From: Flintibacter faecis
Lineage (GTDB): Bacteria > Bacillota > Clostridia > Oscillospirales > Oscillospiraceae
Reading direction: 5' to 3'
Assembly (NCBI RefSeq): GCF_014287875.1
Contig: NZ_JACOPN010000001.1
Coordinates: 434,001 to 498,000 of the forward strand
DNA: 64,000 nucleotides
The notes beneath the pieces are model-generated. The model was not told the DNA's origin and searched no databases. It saw only the letters and a program-made list of their open reading frames with translations. Position numbers and translations under genes: made by a program. Positions 1 to 7,096 of this stretch are shown here, in pieces; within the stretch, counting starts at the first letter, position 1; every line of letters starts with the position of its first letter.

Positions 1-60
1 TCTCATCTTGAAAATGCATACCGCCGTACCTTAGGCAACTATTGGACCAAGAAGCCGTAA
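1..60 (+). CDS. C-terminal end of an unknown protein (partial)
   Basis: The window opens in frame with 19 sense codons ending in TAA at 58-60. The tail is polar and basic, with an aromatic patch (NYW) and a TKKP end. An intrinsic terminator follows four bases later, which supports a real gene end. Too little is visible to name a family. Confidence 0.6.
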   Translation, partial: SHLENAYRRTLGNYWTKKP

Positions 61-63
61 AAT

Positions 64-89
64 AGCCGTCCCCAGCCAGACGGCTTTTT
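64..89 (+). terminator. Intrinsic terminator
   Basis: Perfect 7-bp stem AGCCGTC / GACGGCT (64-70, 79-85) with an 8-base loop, running into five T. It closes the partial gene at the left edge. Confidence 0.8.
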
Positions 90-99
90 ACCTGTGATG

Positions 100-113
100 T
101 GTAATATATTACA
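100..113. promoter_or_regulatory. 14-bp perfect palindrome, candidate operator
   Basis: TGTAATA-TATTACA is a perfect 14-bp palindrome about 70 bp before the transferase start, in an AT-rich patch. The size and symmetry suit a dimeric repressor site such as a GntR-type site. The regulator is not identified. Confidence 0.4.
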
Positions 114-180
114 TATTTCATATCGTGAAACAAAACACACTTCCACCCGGAAACCGGTGGATGTTTTAGAGGTGAACGCT

Positions 181-1896
181 ATGGCAGAACAGAAAGATCA
201 GTACATGTGGCCGTCCCACTGGGGCCGCCCGGTCGCTCACGGCCCCTATGGCGCGGTGAGCAGCAACAGTATCTATGCCACGCGGGCCGGACTTGAGATC
301 CTGCGGCAGGGCGGAAACGCCTTTGATGCCTCCGCCGCCGTATCCCTGGCCCTGTCTGTGGTGGAGCCCCACCACTCCGGCATCGGCGGCGGCTGTTTCA
401 GCCTGATCTACAGCGCCAAGGACAACGCGTTCCACTCGGTAGACGGCCGGGGCGTGGCCCCCCAGAACGCCAAAGAGGACCTGTTCCTGAAGGACGGCGT
501 GGTACAGGACGAGTGGAAGGACCTGGGTGGACAATCGGTGGCCATTCCCGGCCTGTTGAAAACCCTGGAGGTCATGCTGGAGAAATACGGCACCATGACC
601 CTCTCCCAGGTGATGGCCCCCGCCATCCGTCTGGCGGAGGAGGGCTTTGGCACCAGCTTCACCGGCGCGCTGACCATGGACGACGACTCCGTCCAGCGCA
701 AGCTCAAGCTGTCTGAGTCCATGCGCAAGCTGTATCTCAAGCCGGATGGCAGCTATTACCGCTTCGGCGAGGTGCAGAAGAACCCGGAGATGGCCACTCT
801 GTTGAAAAACATCGCCGAACAGGGTACGGACTACTTCTATCGGGGCAAGGTGGCCCAGGATCTGGTGGAGCTCATCAACCAGCGGGGCGGCTGCTTCACC
901 ACCGACGACCTGGCAAACTACACCCCCAAATTCCGCCAGCCCGTCCGCTCTGCCTACCGCGACTGCGAGGTGGTGGCCTTCGCCCCTCCCAGCGGCGGCT
1001 GCGCCGTGGTAGAAATGCTGAACATCCTGGAGCACAGCGACCTGAAGGCCATGGGCCACAACACGGCGGACAGCCTGCACGCCCTGGCCGAGGCCATCAA
1101 GCTGGGCTTTGCAGACCGGAGCGAGGCCCTGGGCGACCCGGACTTTGTCCACGTGGACACCGACCGGCTGGTCTCCAAGACGTTTGCCGCCCAGCGCTTT
1201 GCCCAGAGCGGGGCGCGGGCCCAGGATTACGCCGCGGCGGAGAACATCGCCGCCAAGGACTATCCCGGCAACACCTCTCACTTTGCGGTGATGGACCGCT
1301 TCGGCAACGCCGTCTCCCAGACCCAGACCGTTCGGGACTGGTTCGGCTGCGGCATCGTGGTGGGCGGCTATGGCTTTGTGCTGAACAACGCCATGTCCGA
1401 CTTCTCCGCGGCGGTGGGAGCCCTCACCAGTCAGGGGCTGACCTATGGCAGTGCCAACGCCATCCAGGGCGGCAAGACCCCCCTGTCCAGCATGTCCCCC
1501 TGCATGGTCCTGCGGGACGGCAGGCCCTTCCTGGCCATTGGCGCGGCGGGCGGGCCCCGCATCATCACCGGCACCCTGCAGGGCATCGTGAACGCGGTGG
1601 ACTATGGCATGACCCCCGAACGGCTGGTCAACCTGCCTTACATCCACGTGATCACCAACGCCCAGGGCCTTGAGGTGGAATACGGCATCTCCGAGGACAC
1701 CCTCAAGCTGCTGGAGGCCCGGGGGCACCACCTGGTGCGCAACACCGTGGACCAGGCCATGAGCACCATGCTCAACAGCGTGATGAGAGTGGACGGCGAT
1801 TACTACGCCGCCGGAACCGGCCGGGTAGACGGCTGCGGCGGTGCCCTTCTCCCAGACGGCAGCGCCGTTCTGGAGGGAGTCAGTCAGGAGATCTGA
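181..1896 (+). CDS. Gamma-glutamyltransferase family protein
   Basis: 571 aa. An Ntn-hydrolase of the gamma-glutamyltranspeptidase family, which self-cleaves before a Thr and transfers or hydrolyses gamma-glutamyl groups. The N-terminal segment has the family pattern of AT-AGLEILRQGGNAFDA and SGIGGGCF. The predicted nucleophile is Thr365 in NTSHFAV, followed by GNAVSQTQTV and a glycine-rich FG-G-VVGGYG-VLNN stretch. No signal peptide is seen, so unlike the periplasmic E. coli enzyme it is probably cytosolic, as in YwrD-like members. An upstream in-frame ATG at 94 exists, but the ATG at 181 follows an AGAGGTG site at the right distance and begins where homology starts. A TRAP transporter follows 69 bp later, so the substrate is probably an imported acid or gamma-glutamyl compound (inference). 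Confidence 0.85.
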   Translation: MAEQKDQYMWPSHWGRPVAHGPYGAVSSNSIYATRAGLEILRQGGNAFDASAAVSLALSVVEPHHSGIGGGCFSLIYSAKDNAFHSVDGRGVAPQNAKEDLFLKDGVVQDEWKDLGGQSVAIPGLLKTLEVMLEKYGTMTLSQVMAPAIRLAEEGFGTSFTGALTMDDDSVQRKLKLSESMRKLYLKPDGSYYRFGEVQKNPEMATLLKNIAEQGTDYFYRGKVAQDLVELINQRGGCFTTDDLANYTPKFRQPVRSAYRDCEVVAFAPPSGGCAVVEMLNILEHSDLKAMGHNTADSLHALAEAIKLGFADRSEALGDPDFVHVDTDRLVSKTFAAQRFAQSGARAQDYAAAENIAAKDYPGNTSHFAVMDRFGNAVSQTQTVRDWFGCGIVVGGYGFVLNNAMSDFSAAVGALTSQGLTYGSANAIQGGKTPLSSMSPCMVLRDGRPFLAIGAAGGPRIITGTLQGIVNAVDYGMTPERLVNLPYIHVITNAQGLEVEYGISEDTLKLLEARGHHLVRNTVDQAMSTMLNSVMRVDGDYYAAGTGRVDGCGGALLPDGSAVLEGVSQEI

Positions 1897-1965
1897 CCGG
1901 CCCGGCTGCGGGCTCGGTCTGATTGATAAACGGCAGAGAAACAAATTTATATTGGAGGTTTTAAA

Positions 1966-3018
1966 ATGAAAAGAATCATCGCTTTGGCCCTGTCCCTGGT
2001 GACGGTCATGTCCCTGGCCGCCTGCGGCGGCAAGACTTCCGGCGGCGACAACAGCGCTGCTGCTTCCAGTGGCAGCGGCGATGGCAAGGTCTATAAGATC
2101 ACCTATGCCAACACCGTTGCCGATTCCAACCCCCAGGCCATCAACGCCAAGTATATGGCCGACCGGATGAAAGAGCTCAGCAACGGCCGCATTGAGATGA
2201 CCGTGTTCAACAACAACAAGCTGGGCGCGTTCAGCGACTGCTTCCAGCAGATGCAGCAGCCTAATGGCACCGTGCAGATGGGCGACGTGTCCTCCGCCTC
2301 CGTCACCCAGTTCTCTGACCTGTACACCCCCTTCGCCCTGCCCTTCCTGTTCTCCAGCAAGGAGCAGTCCTTCGATTACTTTGACAACGGCGAGACCGTG
2401 AAGGCCATTGAGGACCAGTTCCTGAAGGACACCAACGTCCGCGTGCTGGGCTATTTCTACAACGATGCCCGCGCTCTGACCAACTCCAAGCACGCCGTGG
2501 CCACTCCCGCCGACTGCGCCGGCCTGAAGCTGCGCGTGATGACCTCTGACGTGTACATCAAGACCTTCGAGGCCCTGAACGCCGCCCCCGTCTCCATGCA
2601 GTTCTCCGAGCTGTTCAGCGCGCTGCAGCAGGGTGCCGTGGATGGCCAGGACAACGGCCTGATCCTGTCCATGGACTCTAAGTTCAACGAGGTCCAGGGC
2701 TATTACACCGACCTGGGCCACGTCCAGGATACCTCCGTCATCTTTATCTCCGAGGCCTTCTATCAGAGCCTGCCCGAGGACCTGCAGCAGGTGGTGGTCC
2801 AGGCCGCTCAGGAGGCCGTGGCCAAGGAGCGCCAGGACTATGCTGACAAGCTGGATTCCTATCTGGACGAGATGAAGAAGACCATGGATGTCACCATCCT
2901 CACCGACGACCAGCGCGCCGCCTTTAAGGACGCCTGCCAGCCCGTGTACGACTGGTACCGCGGCCAGTATCCCCAGTATGATCTGGATGCCATCATGGCC
3001 GACATTGCCAACTATTGA
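1966..3018 (+). CDS. dctP: TRAP transporter substrate-binding protein, DctP family
   Basis: 350 aa lipoprotein that captures an organic acid outside the membrane and delivers it to the DctQM permease. A signal peptide ends in lipobox LAAC, giving an acylated Cys20, followed by a Gly/Ser/Ala-rich linker. The mature part has the DctP pattern ADRMKELSNGRIEM, the loop LKLRVMTSDVY (DctP proteins use an Arg here to clamp a carboxylate) and FSELFSALQQGAVDGQDN. GGAGG lies 8 bases before the ATG. It is the first gene of dctP-dctQ-dctM. A strong hairpin separates it from dctQ and could keep binding-protein mRNA in excess. The substrate cannot be read from sequence. Confidence 0.93.
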   Translation: MKRIIALALSLVTVMSLAACGGKTSGGDNSAAASSGSGDGKVYKITYANTVADSNPQAINAKYMADRMKELSNGRIEMTVFNNNKLGAFSDCFQQMQQPNGTVQMGDVSSASVTQFSDLYTPFALPFLFSSKEQSFDYFDNGETVKAIEDQFLKDTNVRVLGYFYNDARALTNSKHAVATPADCAGLKLRVMTSDVYIKTFEALNAAPVSMQFSELFSALQQGAVDGQDNGLILSMDSKFNEVQGYYTDLGHVQDTSVIFISEAFYQSLPEDLQQVVVQAAQEAVAKERQDYADKLDSYLDEMKKTMDVTILTDDQRAAFKDACQPVYDWYRGQYPQYDLDAIMADIANY

Positions 3019-3089
3019 TTTTCCCGCTTCTCTGCCCTCATTCCCAAACAAGTATGACCCGCACCCCCGTCCGGCCCTGTACGCAGGCC

Positions 3090-3121
3090 GCGGATGGCAC
3101 CCCGGCTGGGGTGCCATCCGC
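3090..3121 (+). promoter_or_regulatory. Perfect 14-bp stem-loop between dctP and dctQ
   Basis: Two perfect 14-base arms (3090-3103 and 3108-3121) enclose the 4-base loop GGCT. There is no T-run after it, so it is more likely an mRNA-stabilising or processing hairpin, or partial attenuator, than a full terminator. Such hairpins commonly follow binding-protein genes and set stoichiometry within the operon. Confidence 0.65.
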
Positions 3122-3180
3122 ACCGGGCGGCGCACGAACGAATTTTCGCACTCGCATCTGTGTAATAGGGGAAAAGTACT

Positions 3181-3708
3181 ATGAAACTATTGAAATTTTT
3201 AGACGAGCGCCTGGAAGAAATGATCTGCGTGTTCGTCTTGGCAGCGATGACGCTGGTCATTTTCATCCAGATCATCATCCGTGCCATCAGCGTGTATGTG
3301 ACGATACCCATGGCCTGGACCGAGGAGATCGGACGTTATCTCTTCATCTATGCCGTATATGTGGGCGCGGCCTATGCCACCCGCCGCCGGGCACACCAGA
3401 AGGTGGACATCTTCCCCATCCTCTGCGGTGACACCGGAAAGCTGATCTTCAATCTGATCGGCGACGTAGGCGTGCTGGTCTTTGCCGCCGCCATGACGTT
3501 CTACGGCTGGCAGACACTGCAGCACGTGGCCTTTGATTATGTGCAGTATGCCCCTGCCACCAAAATCAACATGGGTTATGCGTATGCCGGCCCTGTGCTC
3601 GGTATGCTTTTGTGCGCCTTCCGTTCCATTGAAAACGTTGTGTTCCACATCAAGTCCTATCGTCAGCTGTGCAAGGGCACGAAGGGTACAGAGGGAGGTG
3701 CTGTCTGA
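3181..3708 (+). CDS. dctQ: TRAP transporter small permease, DctQ family
   Basis: 175 aa membrane protein, the four-helix small subunit of a TRAP carrier. Hydrophobic segments lie near residues 15-40, 50-65, 85-105 and 125-145. The motif PMAWTEEIGRYLFIYAVYVG, typical of DctQ (W-EE-R), sits between helices 1 and 2, and ATRRRAHQKVDIFP follows. Its stop overlaps the dctM start in TGATG, implying translational coupling. No other function is plausible. Confidence 0.93.
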   Translation: MKLLKFLDERLEEMICVFVLAAMTLVIFIQIIIRAISVYVTIPMAWTEEIGRYLFIYAVYVGAAYATRRRAHQKVDIFPILCGDTGKLIFNLIGDVGVLVFAAAMTFYGWQTLQHVAFDYVQYAPATKINMGYAYAGPVLGMLLCAFRSIENVVFHIKSYRQLCKGTKGTEGGAV

Positions 3709-4997
3709 TGGGTGCAATGATCATTCTTATCGTGTTCCTGCTGTGCGTGTTTACCTCGGTGCCCATCGGCTTCTCCATCGGCCTGTCCGTGGTGGCCTAT
3801 GCCCTGGCCACCGGGTCGGTGAACATGGGATACATCGCCTCCGGCCTGTTCGCCTCCTGCGACTCCTTCCCCCTGATGGCCATTCCCTTCTTCATCCTGT
3901 CCGGGGCCCTGATGGAGGGCGGCGGCCTGTCCAAGCGGCTGGTGCTGTTCTTTGACTCTCTGGTGGGCCACCTCACCGGCGGTCTGGCCATCGTCACCGT
4001 CATCACCTGCATGTTCTTCGGTGCCATCTCCGGCTCCGGGCCTGCCACTACAGCCGCTGTGGGCGCTATCATGGTCCCCACCATGGTGGAAAAGGGCTAT
4101 GACAAGAAGTTCGCCATGGCCCTGGTGGCAGCCTCCGGCTGTTTGGGTGTCATCATCCCCCCCAGCATCCCCATGGTTTCCTACGGCATTTCCGTGAACG
4201 CCTCCATCGCCACCATGTTCATGGGCGGCTTTATGCCCGGCATCATCCTGGGCCTGCTGCTCATCATCACTGCCGTGCTCTCCTGCAAGAAACACGGCTT
4301 CACCGGCAACGGCGAGCAGTTCAGCTGGGCCAAGGTGGCCGCCAACTTCAAGGATGCTTTCTGGGCCATTCTCTCCCCCGTTATCATCCTGGGCGGCATC
4401 TACAGCGGTATCTTCACCCCCACCGAGGCCGCCGTGGTCTCCGTGGTGTATGCCCTGCTGGTGGGCCTGTTCATCTACAAAGAACTGAACCTGAAGACCC
4501 TGTACGCCAAGTTTGCTGACGCTGCCTGCACCCACGGCACCGTGAACATCATCGTGGGCACCAGCACCATCCTGGGCCGCGTACTCACCCTGGAGCAGAT
4601 CCCCGACATGGTCGCCACCTCCATGCTCAGCCTCACCGACAACAAGATCGTCATGCTGATGATCATCAACGTGCTGCTCCTCGCCTGTGGCTGCCTGCTG
4701 GAGACCAACTCCTCCATCCTCATCCTGGCCCCCATCCTGTACCCCGTGGTAGCCAACTTCGGCGTGGACATCGTCCACTTCGGCCTGATCATGGTGGTCA
4801 ACCTGGCCATCGGCTTCATCACCCCGCCTGTGGGTGTCAACCTGTTCGTGGCCTGCGGCATCGGCAACATCCCCTTCGCTCAGCTGGTCAAAAAGATCAT
4901 CCCCTTCCTGCTGGTGCTGCTGCTGGGCCTGCTGATCATCACCTATATCCCCGCCGTCAGCCTGACCATCCCCAGACTGCTGGGCTACGCCGGGTAA
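3708..4997 (+). CDS. dctM: TRAP transporter large permease, DctM family
   Basis: 429 aa, 12 or more hydrophobic helices; the ion-coupled translocation subunit. Family motifs include PIGFSIGLSV near the start, the SGSGPATTAAVG loop, PPSIPMVSYG and GFITPPVGVNLFVA near the end. The ATG at 3708 overlaps the dctQ stop and has GGAGG upstream; an in-frame ATG 39 bases earlier would add a non-family N-terminus. A terminator follows at 5047, so the unit is transferase-dctP-dctQ-dctM. Confidence 0.94.
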   Translation: MGAMIILIVFLLCVFTSVPIGFSIGLSVVAYALATGSVNMGYIASGLFASCDSFPLMAIPFFILSGALMEGGGLSKRLVLFFDSLVGHLTGGLAIVTVITCMFFGAISGSGPATTAAVGAIMVPTMVEKGYDKKFAMALVAASGCLGVIIPPSIPMVSYGISVNASIATMFMGGFMPGIILGLLLIITAVLSCKKHGFTGNGEQFSWAKVAANFKDAFWAILSPVIILGGIYSGIFTPTEAAVVSVVYALLVGLFIYKELNLKTLYAKFADAACTHGTVNIIVGTSTILGRVLTLEQIPDMVATSMLSLTDNKIVMLMIINVLLLACGCLLETNSSILILAPILYPVVANFGVDIVHFGLIMVVNLAIGFITPPVGVNLFVACGIGNIPFAQLVKKIIPFLLVLLLGLLIITYIPAVSLTIPRLLGYAG

Positions 4998-5046
4998 GGT
5001 CCTCCGGTATCCCAAAAGCCCAGACTCCTTGTTTTGAAGCAAAAGA

Positions 5047-5085
5047 GCTGCTGCGCAGGCGATCGTCTGTGCAGCAGCCCTTTTT
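5047..5085 (+). terminator. Terminator of the TRAP operon
   Basis: 12-bp stem (5047-5058, 5067-5078; one G-T pair) followed by CCTTTTT. It ends the plus-strand TRAP transcript before the minus-strand tRNA-Arg. Confidence 0.85.
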
Positions 5086-5136
5086 CTCATCTGTCTTTTT
5101 CCCTGTACGGTTCTGTACTGTTCTGCTTGTCCAGAA

Positions 5137-5172
5137 TAAAAAAAGAGACATTTGCCATAGGCAAATGTCTCT
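5137..5172 (-). terminator. Terminator of tRNA-Arg(CCG)
   Basis: Read on the minus strand, a 13-bp perfect stem (5160-5172, 5144-5156) with loop TAT runs into seven T. Its first base is the last base of the tRNA CCA end. Confidence 0.88.
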
Positions 5173-5247
5173 GGTACGCCCGAAGGGACTCGAACCCCCA
5201 ACATTCAGAACCGGAATCTGACGCTCTATCCATTGAACTACGGACGC
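5172..5247 (-). tRNA. tRNA-Arg (anticodon CCG)
   Basis: 76-nt cloverleaf with encoded CCA. Acceptor GCGTCCG pairs with CGGGCGT (G1-T72 wobble); anticodon stem TCAGA/TCTGA holds loop TTCCGGT, anticodon CCG, reading CGG. The T-arm contains GTTCGAGT. It stands alone on the minus strand with its own promoter and terminator. Confidence 0.95.
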
Positions 5248-5268
5248 ATCTCTATTGGATACTTTGAT

Positions 5269-5297
5269 ATTATAACAGAATTTTTTCTGATTGTAAA
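5269..5297 (-). promoter_or_regulatory. Promoter of tRNA-Arg(CCG)
   Basis: On the minus strand TTTACA-N17-TATAAT, about 20 bases before the tRNA 5' end. Near-consensus sigma-A promoter. Confidence 0.85.
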
Positions 5298-5366
5298 GGG
5301 GAAATTTTTGACGAAGCGGGGCAGCGCCCGGCACGAAAATTTAGCCTGGAAAATTAGCAAAGGGGA

Positions 5367-5396
5367 TTGACAAGGCGGCTGGAATTATGCTATTAT
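5367..5396 (+). promoter_or_regulatory. Promoter of the tRNA cluster
   Basis: TTGACA-N18-TATTAT, 34 bases before tRNA-Gly. A single promoter could serve all five plus-strand tRNAs. Confidence 0.75.
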
Positions 5397-5429
5397 ATCT
5401 AAGCTGACGTGAGAGAATACGCCGTCCAT

Positions 5430-5503
5430 GCGGGTGTAGTTCAATGGTAGAATCCCAGCCTTCCAAGCTGGTCGCGTGGGTTCGATTCCCATCACCCGCT
5501 CCA
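5430..5503 (+). tRNA. tRNA-Gly (anticodon TCC)
   Basis: 74 nt with encoded CCA. Acceptor GCGGGTG/CACCCGC; anticodon stem CCAGC/GCTGG with loop CTTCCAA, anticodon TCC. First gene of the cluster. Confidence 0.96.
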
Positions 5504-5506
5504 TAT

Positions 5507-5583
<77 letters not shown>

Positions 5584-5646
5584 CTTTTTTAAAGCGGCAG
5601 ACACAGCGCAGACGGATTCCCGAATACAGCGTTCCAGCCAGATATG

Positions 5647-5723
5647 GTGGGTATAGCTCAGTTGGTTAGAGCACCGGATTGTGGTTCCGGGTGTCGAGGG
5701 TTCGAATCCCTTTACCCACCCCA
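5647..5723 (+). tRNA. tRNA-His (anticodon GTG)
   Basis: 77 nt with encoded CCA. Acceptor GTGGGTA/TACCCAC; anticodon stem CCGGA/TCCGG, loop TTGTGGT, anticodon GTG. A G at 5646 can supply the G-1 that HisRS recognises, opposite C73. Confidence 0.96.
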
Positions 5724-5732
5724 CATATAAGG

Positions 5733-5769
5733 CGGAAGGGCCGGAGCTTCGGCTCCGGTCCTTCTTCCG
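5733..5769 (+). other. Hairpin with TTCG tetraloop between tRNA-His and tRNA-Gln
   Basis: CCGGAGC-TTCG-GCTCCGG core extended by AAGG/CCTT-type pairing, then TTTTC. It may be a processing hairpin or weak terminator splitting the cluster. Confidence 0.6.
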
Positions 5770-5792
5770 TTTTCTTCGTCTCTTGCGGACAT

Positions 5793-5867
5793 AGGGGTGT
5801 AGCCAAGTGGTAAGGCAAGGGACTTTGACTCCCTCACTCGCTGGTTCGAGTCCAGCCATCCCTGCCA
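5793..5867 (+). tRNA. tRNA-Gln (anticodon TTG)
   Basis: 75 nt with encoded CCA. Acceptor AGGGGTG/CATCCCT; anticodon stem AGGGA/TCCCT, loop CTTTGAC, anticodon TTG. Confidence 0.95.
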
Positions 5868-5896
5868 ACTCCTCACAGGCTTCATGTTCCTCATTT

Positions 5897-5931
5897 CCAA
5901 ATCGAACCCGCTTCGCTGGGCTTCGATTTGG
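5897..5931 (+). other. Hairpin between tRNA-Gln and tRNA-Lys
   Basis: CCAAATCGAA pairs with TTCGATTTGG, with an inner CCC/GGG around GCTTCGCT. No T-run follows. Probably a spacer structure in the primary tRNA transcript. Confidence 0.55.
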
Positions 5932-5956
5932 CAGAGGATACCTCAATTCAATACCT

Positions 5957-6032
5957 GACCCAGTAGCTCAGTTGGCAGAGCACCTGCCTTTTAAGCAGGG
6001 TGTCCGGAGTTCGAATCTCCGCTGGGTCACCA
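5957..6032 (+). tRNA. tRNA-Lys (anticodon TTT)
   Basis: 76 nt with encoded CCA. Acceptor GACCCAG/CTGGGTC; anticodon stem CCTGC/GCAGG, loop CTTTTAA, anticodon TTT. Last tRNA of the cluster. Confidence 0.96.
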
Positions 6033-6037
6033 AAAAA

Positions 6038-6072
6038 CGGAGCAAGCGTTTTATCGCTTGCTCTGTTTTTTT
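6038..6072 (+). terminator. Terminator of the tRNA cluster
   Basis: 9-bp stem GAGCAAGCG/CGCTTGCTC with loop TTTTAT, then TG and seven T. Confidence 0.9.
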
Positions 6073-6097
6073 GCAATGGGGCGGCCTTGGCCGCCCG

Positions 6098-6140
6098 CGT
6101 CATTGCAAGAAGAGCATAGCCCGACGCGGCGATCCGTTCC
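6098..6140. repeat. Dispersed repeat, family A (diverged copy)
   Basis: Diverged copy of the element whose core is TCATTGCGAGGAGCGCAGCG...CGGCAATCCG. Better copies lie at 23387-23485, 44170-44302, 61740-61792 and 62788-62838. Non-coding. Confidence 0.6.
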
Positions 6141-6151
6141 AAAATAGTTGA

Positions 6152-6181
6152 CCCCGGCGGCCCGCAGACCGCCGGGGTTTT
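6152..6181. terminator. GC-rich hairpin, probable terminator
   Basis: CCCCGGCGG / CCGCCGGGG perfect 9-bp stem with an 8-base loop, then TTTT on the plus strand. It lies just past the 3' end of the minus-strand surface-protein remnant and could originally have served that gene. Confidence 0.55.
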
Positions 6182-6198
6182 GCTATCTTGGTCTGTCT

Positions 6199-6530
6199 TT
6201 ACTTCTCCGTCAGCTTGACAAACTGCTGGAGCATCACGGCCATCTCGGCACGGGTGGCGTTCCAACTGCCGCCGGACAGGTTTTCTCCCACGCTGGACAT
6301 CAGACCCCGCTGGACCACAAACTCTGCCGCATCGCTGAGGTCAAAAACCGCGCGGGTATCTGTCTCCCCATAGCGGACCCGGAAGGCATAGGTGGTCCTG
6401 GCGGTCAGATTGGTGGACTCCAGGGAAGTCTGCCATGCACTGCCGTTTTAGCTGTATTCAGCGTCCTCACCCGTCTCCAGCGCACGTAGGAATTGCTGAA
6501 AGGCTCAAGTTTGTTTTCTGTTCTTGTCGT
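6199..6530 (-). pseudogene. Decayed C-terminal end of an SLH-domain / fibronectin III-like surface protein
   Basis: Read on the minus strand and ending at TAA (6199-6201), 82 codons are open. They encode a strand pattern ending TTYAFRVRYG, as in the last strands of a fibronectin type III domain. This is followed by a truncated S-layer homology domain (FDLSDAAEFVVQRG, then TRAEMAVMLQQFV near the C-terminus). Going upstream, an in-frame TAA interrupts at 6448-6450, and apparent coding sense (SNSYVRWR) continues in another frame to about 6530, so there is also a frameshift. No start codon or Shine-Dalgarno site is visible. This is a gene remnant left beside the tRNA cluster, related to proteins bound to the cell wall through SLH domains. 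Confidence 0.7.
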
Positions 6531-6591
6531 CAGAACGCACAACATCTATGTCAGCATCAATTTACATTGCATTCTGTTTTTGCATGTATAC

Positions 6592-6662
6592 TATAATATT
6601 TATTCAGTTGATTTATCAATAATGCTGCGATAAGATAATATCATCATCCAGCAAACTTGCAG
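6592..6662 (+). promoter_or_regulatory. Leader of the DUF3830 pair with motifs shared with the kinase/ABC operon
   Basis: A TATAAT lies at 6592-6597 with no good -35, as expected for an activated promoter. ATTCAGTTG (6602-6610) and GCAAACTTGCAG (6651-6662) both recur in the same order upstream of the kinase gene, at 8616-8624 and 8799-8810. TTGAT-TT-ATCAA (6608-6619) is a near-perfect palindrome of T-N11-A type, typical of LysR sites. Confidence 0.5.
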
Positions 6663-6682
6663 CAGAAAGGAAGATGGAAGTT

Positions 6683-7084
6683 ATGGCGAACAAGAAAATT
6701 GCGATCACCATCGACGACACCCGTATTGTGGCGGAGCTCTATGTAGACAAGGCCCCGGAGATCTGCAACATGATCCTGAGCAACCCCGGCCAGCGGGCCG
6801 TGGTTCAGCACGCCAAGTTGAACGGCCAGCTGATTTTCGGCACCCTGCCCTATCCCTGCGGCTTTGAGAACAAGTGCCGCGGCGGCGACCTGGATATGTT
6901 CGATCTGGCGTACTATCCCCCCCGTTGCCAGCTGTGCATCCCCTATGGTGTGTGCACCGACGAGCCCCTTCCCATCAGCCGTATCGGCCGCATCATCGAG
7001 GGCAAAGAGGCACTTCAGGTGGCCGGCATCAAAAACTGGCTGAAGCAGGGCAGCATCATGACCATTGTGGGCGAAGTGGAATAA
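6683..7084 (+). CDS. DUF3830-like, cyclophilin-fold protein
   Basis: 133 aa, no signal peptide or membrane helix. The sequence fits the DUF3830 pattern, a small cyclophilin-like beta-barrel family: strand KKIAITIDD, then AELYVDKAPEICNMI, then VVQHAKLNGQLIF, with a Cys-containing YPPRCQLCIPYGVC loop near residues 75-95. I chose ATG 6683 because AAGGAAG lies 9 bases before it; the ATG at 6674 touches the Shine-Dalgarno site. The next gene, 12 bp downstream, encodes an all-helical protein. Cyclophilin-like fold plus C-terminal helical bundle is the layout of cucumopine synthase, so this pair may be a split relative. That is inference; the family call is moderate. Confidence 0.6.
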   Translation: MANKKIAITIDDTRIVAELYVDKAPEICNMILSNPGQRAVVQHAKLNGQLIFGTLPYPCGFENKCRGGDLDMFDLAYYPPRCQLCIPYGVCTDEPLPISRIGRIIEGKEALQVAGIKNWLKQGSIMTIVGEVE

Positions 7085-7096
7085 GGAGGGATATCT

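Noticed and set aside
166..3135. 989-codon open frame on the minus strand opposite the transferase and dctP
   Set aside because: It is a shadow of two strong plus-strand genes: His/Gly/Val-rich composition, no ribosome site, and no recognisable domain. Similar shadow frames occur across the window because G+C is high.
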